Shown: positions 42,001-53,876 of the stretch, one piece after another
Numbering within the stretch: position 1 is the stretch's first letter
Layout of the letters: each line of letters opens with the position of its first letter
Assembly: GCA_963082875.1 (NCBI GenBank)
Contig: OY720097.1
Location: forward strand, 13,524,501 to 13,588,500
Length of the DNA stretch: 64,000 bases
From: Corella eumyota
Taxonomy: Eukaryota > Chordata > Ascidiacea > Phlebobranchia > Corellidae
Direction of reading: 5' to 3'
The notes under the pieces: model-generated
What the model was told of the DNA's origin: nothing
The model's input: only the letters and a program-made list of their open reading frames with translations
Database searches by the model: none
Translations under genes and position numbers: made by a program

Positions 42001-44993
42001 ACCACAGCCGCTCGACTTCCACATCTTCGTCTGGATCTTCGGGTAAACATTTTTTGCAAAATTGTTCTTGTTTTGTAAATTTTTTGTAGAATTATTTTTG
42101 TTTTTGTAATTATTTTTCATAAAAATGTTTTTTTTTTGTAACTATTTTTTGTAGAATTGTTTTTTTAACTTTTTTTGTATGATGGTTCTTGTTTTGTAAC
42201 AGATATGTAGATCTAAAATCAAACTTCAAAAGTAAAACCATATATTTAAAATTTTTCGGATTTATAAAATGTTATCTCATTTTAATATTCAGTCGGAAAC
42301 TCACGAAAACCACCCCCCGCCCCGCCCCAACGACGAAGTAGTAGGTTAACTAACAACTCACAAGAAGAAGAAAAATTAAAAATTCTTACCCAACCTATAG
42401 TACAACCTAAACCAGTTGTTCAGAAAAATTTTGTTGTCAATTCGTCTCAGCCACAACAACATCACAATGTATTTGTTAACAAGTAAGTTGTGTTATCATT
42501 TACTTTTTTAAAACACTTTTTTTAAAGTTTAAGTTATTTTTAGTTTTACCTGCCTTCTCTAATTTATAAACTAAATATATTTTAAACTAAGTTATTGTTT
42601 TTTAAAAACTTTTTTTTTTTAATAAGCCTTGCATTTTTTACATGGACAAAACTTTTTTAGATGCTTAAATACGTAAGAATTAACTTGCTTAATTCTTTAT
42701 TAACAATATTGATTCAGTGATATTGTCATATAATATTACAAACTGACATTTCACTCATAGCAACTTAGCCGCGCCTTTACCGAAATCTAAATACCACGAC
42801 ATTTATAAACCTAGTTGACATTATCAGATTTATCTAATAATTTAATATTTTTAGCAGCCAACCCACCAATAACACCACCACGAAGGTCCCTCCACCAGTT
42901 CTGTCTAAGAAGCCGATCAGTGGAATCGCCGCCGCGGTTGCAGCAGCAGCTCAGCACCGCCAAACGCGATTAAATTCATCAGGGTCGAACGACAGTGTTC
43001 CTGTGAATAATGTCCCACATGCTGCATCTTGCCCCAGCCCCGTTGTCCCACCCACGCCCGTTTTCCAACCTACACCACCAGTTGTGTTGTCGAAACCTCC
43101 TGCGCCTAATTATACACAAAGTCAGAAAAGCCAAAATGTGAGTTTGATTTTAATTTGTTAACCTAATTATTTTTTTTTAATTTAATAAATTTCTTTAAAA
43201 AAACTTCAGTTTGGTGGTAATGGTTTGCTGTTAAGATTAATCTTGGGTTTACTTAGGTTTTTTAAAGTCAATTTATTAAAATATCTTTATTTTTAAGACC
43301 CCAACAACTAAAGTTGAGCAAAATTCGTCTTCCGCGCTGCTTATGGCCCTCGCTGCTAAGCGAGCCAGTTTAAAAAATCAAGAAAATAAGCAACCTGTAG
43401 GTAATTCGGTAAACAAACCTCCACCTCAAGTTAACTCAACTGAACCTAAAAGCAATAATAACACAAAGTAAGTTACTGGTTTGAATAACATTATGTTATT
43501 TATTTCAAGGCATTTTTTGTACTACTATGTTGATATATACTAAGTTGTTGTTTTTTTTGGTCATGTAATGGTATAATGTAAAAACTATCCAAAAAAAAAA
43601 AAAATTTTTTTTAAACTGGGTAGATATAAGATTACTAACATAGTATCTACAGTAAATATACCTTCCAAATAGATATAACTTAATATACAGAACTGGACAA
43701 AAATATAGTTCATTGAGCTTACACTTGAATACTAAAGTAGTTATAACAGTGAATATAGATTTAAACCTGATTATATTGTATTTAATTTTAATTTATTGAA
43801 ATACTTTAAATAACATGCCTTAAACATAAAGTATTTTAATTTGTTGAGTAGAATTTTTATGTACTAAGAATTTCCTGTTTTCTTTTTTGCCAAAAATTAA
43901 AACTTTTTGTTCTTCAGATACGCAGTATCTCTTCCACCTCCCCCACCAACTCCTCCCGATGAAAAATCTTTTCATCTTCCCCCGCCCCCAAGTGGCCACG
44001 AAAACTCTGCTCCCCTACGTTTCGATGAACTTTTCCTCCCACCTCCTCCGGACTCTATGTTAACGGATGAAACTTTTCCACCTCCAAATGACTTCGCTGG
44101 TAAATAAAAACTAAAAAATAATAAATTTAAACAAAAAAATTTCTTTTTTTATTCTTCTATTTTTTTTTTTTAAATTTTTTTTTTTACAGGAAATAAAGGG
44201 ATAAGCAATCTTACAATTTTGCCTCCTGTCAAATTTAAAGGTAAATTATAAGTCATGTAAGGTCAATTTTTTTTAACTATTCTATTTGGTTAAATATTAG
44301 ACAATGATAACTATTGTCTCTACATTAACATGAATTATTCTGTCCACAGATAATCCTCCAATTACAAACACTCATAATGGAACACACAACCACCCCACAA
44401 ACGACTTTCTTACCAAACCACAAGACCCTGGGTCGAATTCAATAACTTCAAACATGGAAACGATGTCGTTGGGGTCGACTCTATCGACCATGTCGTCTGA
44501 AGATGGGTCCGACGCGGGGGTTTCCCTATCTTATAACTCGAGGTCTTCCAACAACGATTCGCCGAACTCGCCCACGGACGTTTTCAAGAAAAACTTCGTG
44601 CAAAATTCTGTGAATTCGTTGTCGCTCACTAAAGTACAGTTCGGTAACAACTCGAAGCCGTTTAAAAACGATAATTTACCTGCTAGACGTGACGTCACGA
44701 AGCCATCTCAACCCGGGCCCGTCGCTGAAAAACCACAAGTAACTAAGTCCAACACCGCCGCCGAAAACAAACCTTCCATTCCTAGAAAATCGGTGAAATC
44801 TTGGACCAGTAATGACGTCACGCAGTGGTTAAATGCAATTGGGTTAGGCATGCACGCGCAATTGTTTGCTGAAAACGAAATTAACGGAAGCCATTTGCCC
44901 GAGCTAGGAAAGGACGATTTATCAGAACTCGGGATAACTAGACTTGGTCATCGGAAAACTATTGAAAAGTCATTAAAAACACTTTTAAAATGA
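24056..44993 (+). CDS. SHANK: SHANK postsynaptic-type scaffold protein
   Basis: Thirty phase-consistent exons, about 1,562 residues: 24056-24237, 24455-24601, 25017-25161, 25938-26036, 26720-26791, 27106-27219, 27639-27825, 28746-28915, 29223-29390, 29726-29941, 30465-30534, 31221-31297, 31465-31529, 32960-33090, 33709-33822, 36088-36231, 36512-36554, 36966-37105, 37496-37620, 37883-38000, 39574-39708, 40120-40235, 40457-40661, 41857-42042, 42293-42482, 42855-43137, 43298-43467, 43918-44099, 44190-44240, 44350-44993. Domains in order: SPN/FERM-F0 (about 180-265), ankyrin repeats (about 270-525, with GGAHLDFRNKKGLTPVHVAA and GNTALHVCALYNQEA), SH3 (about 624-690), PDZ (about 741-835, GYGFILRGAK and GHRQIVDTIK), Ala/Pro-rich region, SAM (last 65 residues, INGSHLPELGKDDL). 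PPPNDF (43918-44099 exon) fits the Homer-binding PPxxF. SHANK links SAPAP, Homer and actin at glutamatergic synapses and epithelial junctions. The SH3 lacks the usual Trp of the peptide groove. The acidic, Asn-rich N-terminal 158 residues are unique to this protein as far as I can see. Confidence 0.93.
31627..31690 (+). repeat. 32-bp direct repeat, two copies (SHANK intron)
   Basis: Two adjacent copies of a unit beginning TTCAACATGATTTTTTCGCA, the second with a few changes, in the SHANK intron 31530-32959. No other feature is seen in that intron. Confidence 0.7.
33823..36087 (+). other. Largest SHANK intron, splitting the SH3 domain
   Basis: This 2.26 kb intron separates the two exons of the SH3 domain. 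It is AT-rich, and I see no exon, repeat family or structured element in it. It could hold enhancers, but nothing in the sequence shows that directly. Confidence 0.5.
39747..39944. mobile_element. MITE-like inverted-repeat element (about 198 bp)
   Basis: A short non-coding element in the SHANK intron 39709-40119. It begins GGTACCTATAAACTATACAG and ends with the reverse complement of the same sequence. The terminal inverted repeats run about 35-42 bp with very few mismatches. It is flanked by a 10-bp direct repeat, CTAATAGTTG (39737-39746 and 39945-39954), as expected of a target-site duplication. The interior repeats GAATGGATCG-like pentamer/decamer motifs and can fold on itself over most of its length. 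It encodes no protein, so it would have moved with enzymes supplied in trans. The near-perfect ends suggest a fairly recent insertion. Superfamily was not assigned. Confidence 0.85.
40745..40990 (+). mobile_element. tRNA-derived composite SINE, copy 3 (SHANK intron)
   Basis: Plus-strand copy of the family at 609-862. It keeps the B box (GGTTCGATTTC, about 40782), the TTGCGCCCTTTAAGTAAGG stem, AACACTTAATTAGCAGC, ATCGGGCAATTATAA and GAGACTGGGTTGGAGTAAC blocks; the A-box part of the head is degraded. It lies within the intron 40662-41856, about 450 bp upstream of the proposed alternative start exon at 41440. Confidence 0.8.
41440..41497 (+). CDS. SHANK: Candidate alternative first coding exon of SHANK (short isoform)
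   Basis: An ATG in good context (AAAAATGC) opens a short basic leader, MPLFKKKKDKQAPVLMFNG, ending at a consensus donor (GGAC|GTAAGT) in phase 1. It therefore joins in frame to the exon at 41857 (reading ...NGRIAMDEVLEYD). The main transcript can also splice 40661 straight to 41857 in the same phase, giving NRGIAMDEV, which resembles the vertebrate ERQGIAV junction. The leader would give an isoform of about 550 residues holding only the proline-rich region and SAM. Vertebrate SHANK genes are known to use internal promoters, which makes this reading plausible. Alternatively it is a cassette exon beginning after a CTAG at about 41318-41321, which is also phase-compatible. Confidence 0.5.
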
Positions 44994-46674
44994 ATCAGGG
45001 GCTGTATTACCAAGTCGTACTCTTAGTCACTTCGTACCCTCTGGGTAGATCGCACCTATGTACATTTCGTACCCTTTGTGCATATCGTACTTATGTACAT
45101 ATCGTACACATGTGCAAATCGTACCCATGTACATATCTTCCCCTTCGTTTGATCTTCTTCCAAATCATTGTTCTTTCTATGAGTATAAAATAACTTTGTA
45201 TTTAAATATGTTATTGTCTGATGTACAACACAAAGCGCTTATTTACATTTTTCGTGTATTTTTTTGTTACCATCGCCGGCTCTCCTATAATTTCAATGCA
45301 GTATTTTTACAACCGCCGCTTCTACACATCAAATATAAGCGTTACATTTACAATGTTATTTTAGGCACACCATTATACGTGTTAAATCAATCTTGTATTT
45401 AATGGCTTATTATTTTTGTGTAGTTCCCTTTTTTCAAAAAAAAAATCTCGAAAAATTAAATTTAAATTTTTTTTTCTGTTAAGTACATTTTAAATCACGT
45501 TATAAAATATATTTTTTTTCTTGTGAAAAAAAGTATTTTTTATTTTGTATAAATTATTTATAAATTATTTCTTTAACTAGGTTACATTTGTTATTTTTTT
45601 TTCTTTTTTTATGGTACAATAAACTAGTTAAATAAGATGTTTTGCTTTACAATCTTTACAATCTAAAGTGTTTGTGAAAATGTGTTTTCTTTTTTTTGTT
45701 TATCAACTTTTTCTACAAACTATTATTTTGCCTACAAAATTATTCTATATAAACTTATGCTCTGTTGTTTATATATAAAAAAGTTCAGTATATTTCAAAC
45801 AATAAAAACGTATTTAAAACAAGTTGTTTAATGTCGAAAATATTAATTAAATTAAAAATAATATGTGATATAAGCGAATAGTGTATCAGTTTATTATTAA
45901 GTGGTTTAAATATAATTTTTTTTTAATGTACTAACTTTGTGCACGCCATTTAAATTTCGTATCCGAAATCATACAAAAAAGCATAGTTATTTTAAAAACA
46001 TTTTCATGCACACTATTTCTTATTCTTAAATGCGAATCTATTTTTAGTTTCTACAGAAAGCCATTATGTGCGCAAAAAACAACTTTAACCGGAATTTAAG
46101 AGTTGCAAATTTCTGGAAAAAGCGGGTAAAATTTTTGTGTCAACTTTTAACTTTTACATCTTTACTAAGCTAAGTTTTTTGATGTCTAGTCAGTAAATTT
46201 AAACGTTGCGCAAATCCCCCTTTGTTAAATTAATCTTAAAATTTGAATTATTGTTTTAACAAACATCCGACTTGCGTTTAAGCTATTTTAAGCAACTTGT
46301 ATACTCGAAAATCCTTATGCAAACATTAAACGCATTAGTTTATGTAACACAAAATTATGATTGTGTTTTTACAAGGTTTCTGTTTATTTTTAATCATAAT
46401 CAAGCTTTTATTTTTATTGTTCATTGTTTGCATCACATTTAGGTTTTTATTATTGCACTGTTTTGACATAAACAGTATTTATTATGTTGTAATTCAAAAC
46501 ATTATGAATAAAAAATGTTAATTTAATTTTTCAAGTTGTTGCGAAAACCAAATGCGAAAAATAAATGAAAAGGTAAGAAATGAAATTTATATTTGCATTT
46601 TATTATTTAAGTTCAACGATTTGTATTTTTGCAGAAACTATGAAGTAATTCCAAAGTAGTGTATACATACAATA
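44994..46674. other. SHANK 3' UTR and intergenic spacer
   Basis: Starts with the tandem repeat at 45013-45135. AATAAA signals lie at 45618-45623 and 45801-45806. The rest is AT-rich. An acceptor-like TTTTTGCAG at 46626-46634 sits about 40 bases upstream of the next start codon. Confidence 0.55.
45013..45135 (+). repeat. Degenerate 17-20-bp tandem repeat in the SHANK 3' UTR
   Basis: About seven imperfect copies of a unit with core TCGTACCCATGTACATA, beginning some 20 bases after the SHANK stop codon. The unit contains near-palindromic GTACAT/ATGTAC pieces. It produces spurious Tyr/Cys/Thr-rich open frames. The role, if any, is unknown. Confidence 0.8.
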
Positions 46675-49600
46675 ATGGGATCTATTATATCTCGAATAAT
46701 TACTGGATTTCTATCCATGTTTGGCATAGGAAGACTAACTGATGTTCCGGACGAAGATGTCACTCATATAAGCGCGCCCTTTAACAATATTGTAAGTCTC
46801 TAATGGCATTTTTAATTTATTCTGCATTAAAAAATTTTTATTTCAAATTCAATTTTTTAAAATAAATTGGTAATTTTTAAACTTTTACAAATGTTTCACT
46901 AGAATGAAAGCGAAGTCAGAAAACGCTCAATATCACAAAAACCTGAGGAAAATGAACTAGATAGCGGGCAAGAAAACTTTCATTCGGAATCAAGAAACGT
47001 TAGTATTAGAAATTTACATCAGAAATTATCTTAAATTTACTGGCCTGCGATAAATAAATATAAAGTTAATACAAAGCGTAACGCGCTATTTACAACTATT
47101 ATGTCTATTTTACAATGCTTATATTAGATACAACTTCGTGTGATGATAGTTTAGTTTTACATAAGAATAAAAATTGCTTAGTATTTAATTTTTCCATTTA
47201 CGGCAATTCCAACGCCGCGTTTTCGCCTTGAAATGCTTGCGCGTTTCTTGTTTGGTTGTTGTGTTTCCCCTTAAGCACATTTTTCTGCTTTCCACAAGGC
47301 ATTCCATGCTTGGTTGAATAGTTTTTATTATAAGCCATTTTCATTAAGCTAGTAAGAATTGTTATGCGTTATAAGGGAATTTACGTAGTAATTCAAAGCA
47401 TTTATTAAGTTAAACTTCAAATGCAACACAAGTATTCATAATTTTGTCACCATCATTTTTTTGTTTGTGTAGAAAATTGTATAAAATGGGAAACAGTTCA
47501 AATAAGAGAGTAAATAATATTCTTAATTAACAAATGTGTTTTGTAAATTACTTATCACTTATCATTGAGAACAACTACATTTTGTTCAGACAGTTAGTTT
47601 AATTTTAAGCTAAGCAATTTCTATTTAGATCACAGACGACATTGTTGCTAACACACGAAAAGAAAGTTTAAAATCTGAAGGTAAGTAACTTATGAAAACT
47701 TTAAACAGAAAAACACAAAAACCACAATACAATGTTTTTAATTTAAAGCAGAAGCTGTATGCCAGTTCTCAAATCAGGAACTTGTGAATAAAAGTCAGAA
47801 CATCATTTATGATGCTGAAAAGTCCGGTATTCAAGTCTTAAGCACCCCGGTACGTACATTTTTGTTTTTGCTTTCTTTAATATTGTTTTCCATTAGTTTT
47901 TGAAGGCAAAGAAATTGTAAAAAAATCGTTTTTACCCGCTCAAGGAAACAATTACGCCCTTATCTTATTTCGGTGTTACACCATTCTCTTTACTAGTTTA
48001 TATCGTTGTCCTTTCTAATATGGCTTAATATTGCAATGCTTCTTGCACCCATCTAGCTTATACTTTAAACAACGTACTTGCAACTTGCTTCGGCATCAAC
48101 TAAAAGCATTTGTGGTTTTTTGTTTTTTACCTTATTACTTCTTATCTTTTTTAAAATTTTATACCTTACCTTACAAAATGAACCTCTTAAGGTGTGGGCA
48201 TCCAATTTAGAAACAAATTTGCATGTTTTGTTGCGTCATGCACATTCTTGTATAGGGTTTAACGGCAATTTACTGCTTTAATTCTATTTTAATAGTAAAA
48301 AAATTACACTTGAAATTTTTTTTATAAATTTTATATAAAAAACTTTTTAAGGGTTGCAATTAACATTTTCATCGTGCCTATATTCTTCAAGCTTGTTTTC
48401 TTTGTGTCCGGTTATCGGCGGGTTAAAATAACTATCAACCTATATTTAGCCTAATAACTTATTACGAAATACCACAATGGTGATTGTGTCAAAATTCCAA
48501 CATTCTTGCTTAGTTATTTAATGGATCTTTAAAGTTGCCTTGAAATTTTAAAGGTTTTTCGTTGTCGCGGTTTGTTAATACGTTCCTACTAATCGCCGTG
48601 AAACGCGCTTACTTTTAAGCTTGTCTAGTAACTTATGACATTTTGAAACGTGGATATACTGACTGTCAGCGTTTTTAAATTTGAATCAAATGTGTTAAAT
48701 AACTTTTGTAATATTTATTTTTAAAAGTCATGGAAAAGGTCATTACCGATATATCTTGGCAACGATTTTTTACTTATAGTTTGTTTTGAGGTCTGTTTTT
48801 ACATTATTTTTAGTTTGTAAACTCGTATTCCGCCTGTTGGGGTCACATTTTTAAGCTGGCTTTGTTACAAATAGTTACTTATTTTGTTTACATGTTTAAA
48901 TGCTATTCTAAACATACTTTTTCGGCCAACAAAGTCCTGTTGTTGCTGTTTTGTTTATGTATGTTTACGAAACATCATTTGTTCTGGAATTTTCGTTTGC
49001 TCAAAAAAAAACCTTTACATGCATAATAAGCCTACTTACCGGACGAGTTTGTACGTATGTATAATGCGCTTGTTTTACCTATATGTCAATACATGGGTTT
49101 TTTAATCACGTCATTGTCAATTAAGCCCTTTCTTATTAGTTTCAACGCTTAAAAACCACAAGTCATCACTCCGGCATGAGAAAGTGTCATTTTCCTGCGA
49201 CGATACTAATAGCCGTCAAAAGGAACTGCAATCTTACAAGATATCTGTTTTATCTTATTTTCTGGCTATTAGAAACGTATTGAGAAACTTGTTTCTTTCA
49301 CTTGCAGTTTGTCGTGTAGGAAATTTAATCGCCAAGTCCTGTAAATTTGTGCCAGGATTCACCTATGCCTGAACTACGGCACAATTTCACGGTGCATTAT
49401 GATTACTATTAGGTCTATTTGCGTATCACCACAAGCGAATTTTAGGATTTGTACTTTCATTTTCGTTTTGCCCTAAATCTTAACTTTTAACGTCTTAGGT
49501 GTATTTCTTTTTAATATTTGACAATGAAATATTACTATAAAATATATAAACTTCACCTATCAAACCCCCGAATACAATTTAAACATTTTATTTTAAAATT

Positions 49601-51463
49601 TAATTTAAAATAATATTTTCTTTATCACTATCTTTATTTTGTTTAGGAAACTTCCGTTTCCGAAAAACAAGATGCTGAAATCGAAGAAAACAATATCAAA
49701 GGTCTGTACATTAAATATCTAATCGTGCAGTTAAATTATAATATTAAACGGGTTTGTATATACGGCCTGTCAAACTTGATGGAGAAAGGCGTTTGTTTTC
49801 CAATAATGTTTTCTCCACTGGGTGTATTTCCAGCAAACTGTTTAACGAACGGAAGTTCGGGGAAAAGTGTAAAAAAATTGTCAACTTTTTTTACTTTTAT
49901 AGAAGTTGTAATCCTTTTTTGAGATTAAAGTCCATAGATAGTATCGATATATTAGGGACTTTTTTGGGCGATTTTAAAGGGCAGTTTAACTATTTAAAAC
50001 TAAATACAATCACCGTTATTTATTTTTAAAAATGTTTTTAGATTACGAAATTTTTACTTTTTTATTGAAATAACAGAAGTCATGTTATTACGAAAACGTA
50101 ATAATAAAATTGGGTTATTTCCGCGCAATCGGAAATCTTACGCCCAGTTGTTATTGAGTAACAGTCGCACCTCGTCATCGTACTTAAAAGGAAATACATG
50201 TTTTTTTTATCCTATAAACACTCGAATGTTGTTTTAACAGACACACACAAGTCGAAGAAGATCTGCTGGTTCGGCTCAGCCTCGTCCGTCTTCGTGAGTG
50301 GAAACTGGCTAAATTGGCGCGACACCATAGCATTGCACCCCGATAGGTAAAAACTCGTGACTTCTGGCGTTTAAAGTATTTCAATCAGGTTATGCACTTG
50401 GCGTGTGACTGGTTTTCTATTTTTGATTAAACCCGTCCAAGCGGATTGCGTTTGAAATAATATCCGAGGTCGTAGTTAGAACAACATAAAAAAGGACGTG
50501 ACCAATCTAACTTGCGTGCGTCAAAATAATGAGAAGTGCCATTCATCATGTAGGTCTGCGGTTCGATCAACCTACAAAATAGAAACAAGTTGTAAACAGG
50601 CTCATCATCCTTCTATTTATATATGACTACTTATTTCCAAAGTATTTTTATTCACTTAATGTTAATGTTGATTATGATTATGTGTATTCTTCTGATTACG
50701 CAGTTCGCTCCTAAACTGGGAGGTCGAAGTTGATTTTCCTAGCCACCTTGATGTTATTGAGCTAAAATTTATCATCGATGACGAGTGGATGACGTCAGAC
50801 GACATGGTAATTTTGTGTTAAGTTCTAAAGAATCAGGTTGTACTGGGCATGACTGAAATAGCCATAGAACAACGTATTCCTTTAGCGGATGACCTTTTTG
50901 TAACGTGTTCAGTGAAATTTTAAAACGTTAAAGCCACCTTTCTCCCGCCTTAAGGCGCGGACTCAAACTTTTTACCTGGTGCTAAACGCATAAATGTTTA
51001 TCGCGTAATCTCTATTCAAAATAAAATTAAAACCACATCGCTTTGTAAGGGCATTACTTCACGTCACGATCCTCTGGCTCGGCATCTTTTACAGCAATCA
51101 TTACTGAAAAATAAGTATCCAGTTACTAATTGCTTTTCTATTATTATTTAAAATGTTTATTTATTTGTCGGCTTATAGACATTTGCATCAGAACTTATTT
51201 TTAGGTGTTACGACAAATTTTGCTATTGTCGTAACGCCTTTCGCAATCCTTGCAACGCATTTTTTTTTATAATTTAACAAATATGATGAATGTGCGTTTA
51301 ATAGTTCATGACAAGAAGTGGGCGTTATCAAAAAAAGAAAATATCATTTTTCGTTTAAAATCTAGGAAATGGGTAATTGATTTAAAACAACTAAATTTTG
51401 TTTTATTTTTAGCCTCTTATTACCAACGACGTCGGGTCTCGAAACAATGTCATTTACCTCTAA
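46675..51463 (+). CDS. Small AMPK-beta-type CBM48 (glycogen-binding) protein, predicted N-myristoylated
   Basis: Eight exons: 46675-46791, 46903-46998, 47630-47681, 47749-47849, 49647-49701, 50241-50346, 50704-50806, 51413-51463; 226 residues. The start MGSIIS fits an N-myristoylation signal. Residues about 40-140 are acidic and look disordered. Residues about 147-226 form a CBM48/AMPK1_CBM domain: VFVSGNWLNW, then IELKFIIDDEW, then TNDVGSRNNVIYL to the stop. Compared with rat AMPK beta1, the glycogen contacts Trp100, Lys126, Trp133 and Asn150 correspond to Trp166, Lys197, Trp204 and Asn221. Leu146 is Val217 and Thr148 is Ser219. The protein ends exactly where the domain ends, so the AMPK beta C-terminal region that binds alpha and gamma is missing. 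It is therefore not an AMPK beta subunit. A glycogen- or glucan-tethered membrane adaptor is inference. Confidence 0.8.
47486..47509 (+). CDS. Candidate alternative first exon of the CBM48 gene
   Basis: An ATG in good context (AAAATGGG) encodes MGNSSNKR and runs into a donor (AGA|GTAAAT) in phase 0, the phase needed to join the exon at 47630. The peptide is again a myristoylation-type start and closely resembles the AMPK beta1 N-terminus (MGNTSSER). Included as an internal exon from the acceptor at 47472, it would meet a TAA before the ATG, so it fits a separate transcript start better than a cassette exon. The isoform would have about 163 residues and lack exons 1 and 2. Confidence 0.55.
47850..49646 (+). 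other. Large intron of the CBM48 gene
   Basis: A 1.8 kb intron. It is less AT-rich than other introns here, but I recognise no exon, repeat or RNA. Short open frames in it show no family similarity. Confidence 0.5.
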
Positions 51464-53876
51464 GAAGGAAACGCACTGGATTACAAAACCCAACCTTCTT
51501 TTTAAACTTTCGTATTCTTTGATTTCTGTTTATATTCTTTGCATTAAAATATTTGCGTGGGGTATAATCGTTTGTTATTCTGTTTTTTAACTAATAAATA
51601 AACAAATCTTTTTTAACAAGCTCCGTTACCCCAAGCTTGTTTAAAAAATCATTCAACAAGTTTATTTAACCTTTGTAACTTTTGCTTAAAAGGTTACACG
51701 GTTTCTCATTATAAACTATGTATAATAATAGTCCAATACAAAGTTTACTGTTAAATAACTATTTACAAAACACTACCTAATAAGGAAGAAAAAACTTTCA
51801 ATCTTAGATCAATGTAAGCGTTCAAACAAGACCAATCAAACATCTGGTGTTTAGAAATTTGATTTTTAAGCGCTTAACAAAAACAAGTTTTGTTGGATCC
51901 GTGAAATTCGTGTAACCTAATTAGACCACATGTGTTAAGATTTCCACTGATAAGTTAATGTGTCTAAAACTTCGAGGCTGAGATAAATCACTACATTTAT
52001 TTTTATGTTTTCTCGTTACTGAGAAACTTGATGTGGTCGTAACGTTTTATGTAGGCACTGGAAAGTTTCTCATTTAATATTATGACATATTGAAGCTATT
52101 TCATTTAAATAACTTTTTAATTAAATAAAATAAATGCTTGGTAATTCTGTTAATCTTTTAACATATGTATATCTATATAAATAGTGTAAATGCTAAAGCG
52201 TTCTTTGGATCTATATTCTCTCCTTGATTCATTCAAATTAAATACAAGGTGGAGAGGTCGATAGATCAACTTGCTAGAATTGGTCACTTTATTATTTTCT
52301 AATCACTTAAATGTTACATGTGTGTTTTTTCCTAAAAATAAAAGTGATAAAACAAACAACGGATAAAAAATCTATGAAATACTTGTTTAATGCACATTTA
52401 GGCAAATTTCCAAGCATTTTTGACAAGTTTATTACATACACATTTTGTTGTTGGAATGTGATATTTGTTTTAATATAATTGCCACTCCTGTTCTAGAATA
52501 CAATATGACAATTGTCTAATATGTTAAATAAAAAGATGTATTTAATTTTAAAATTTTGAAAGTGTAGGTTTTTTCATTTCTTGTAAAACCATGCTGACAG
52601 TTTATGATAAACAGCAACAAATAACCTGTTAAGGTGTAGTTGTATTTCTAACCAAGATTAAACGTTGTAACTAAATTGGTTAATATCATGAAGACATTCT
52701 GTTTTGAATAATAAAATATTAAAAAATTTTACACTTTTTGAAGGAAGACTATTGTTAACAGTCCGTTGCATAATTGTTAATTGCAATAACTAATTTGTAC
52801 AACTAATTACTAATTTTAAAAAAATCATTAACAAATCGTATCAACTACTTTCTGGTATTGGTTAAAGGCAGTGCCCTTGTAATTGCATCGCATATTTGTT
52901 GATTTATTTAGACAAATTGCCGGAACAAAAACAAAGTTTTGGTCTAAGTTCGCCAAACTATATTTAACCCGGACCGGGTAGAAAGAAGGCAGCGTAAGCG
53001 TGGAGTATATAATTCACAGCGAATTTTTGATATGATATTCGAGATACCAAGTCTAAATTAAAGCAGAGCCGAAACTAATTCATTAAAAACAAAAGTTAGA
53101 TCAACAGAATATCGGTCAAGAATAAAACTTTTTTGCGAAATATTTTAAAAAGGTTAGTAAATAAAATTCAATATTTATAAACAAATTTTTTTTTGTAAAT
53201 TTTTTTTTACAAATTTTGCAACTGCGTTACGACAATTAACAAATTTAAAATAAAAGAATGTTAGGCAATTGGTTTAATTTAAGTTTTTAAACCAGATTTT
53301 TTTGGTAAAACAAGTTACAACAACTTTAAAATTTTTTGGTTTAATTGAAAAAGCAAAAATGATTTTTTTACGAAAATATTCTAAATTTTTTCTTTGTTTA
53401 TTACTTAATCGAAAATGGTTGTCTAGTAACATTCTTACATTGCTTTTAGCATGTTGTGGTTTTGTAATTTTATGGTTTGGTTATAGTTCGATTTTTGTTA
53501 AAGTTTTTTTTTACCGTGTTTCATAATCCAAAAAATTTATTGTCGTTTAAAAAATCCCGGTGTAAACTAAAAAATTCAATTATTTGCATGTAATCAACAA
53601 TTTAAATAATTAATGGCTTTTGTCATTATCGTTATGCATATAAGATTACCACCAATAATATGGAAAAGTTTAATCAATATTTGAGTTATGTATCGCCCTT
53701 GGCGGTCACGATTATTTTACTCAACAACTGGATTTTTAAATTAATGTTTTCATCACGTATGCTTACGTTCGCAGTAAAATTAGAACGCCCGGAAAAAAAT
53801 AAACATTAATAAAATTAACCGTGTAATATTTATTTGTAATTGTCTGATTCGAATGATATTTTTGTTAGATTAAATA
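51464..53876. other. Intergenic spacer upstream of the first EGF-ligand gene
   Basis: The probable poly(A) signal of the CBM48 gene is AATAAA at 51593-51598. The rest is AT-rich, with no convincing exon. A TATATAATTC at about 53008-53020 may be a TATA-like element. A GC-rich patch (ACCCGGACCGGGTAG) is at about 52966-52980. Confidence 0.5.

Noticed and set aside
45058-45402. 114-residue frame after SHANK
   Set aside because: Its first third is translated tandem repeat and the rest is Lys/Tyr/Phe-rich 3' UTR; no supporting signal.
49725-50029. Two overlapping frames of 65 and 91 residues in the CBM48 gene
   Set aside because: They lie in the intron 49702-50240 and show no family similarity.
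50530-50590. Fourth SINE copy (B-box-like GCGGTTCGATCAACC)
   Set aside because: Only a tRNA-like arm is visible; none of the shared SINE body follows, so it is at best a decayed fragment.
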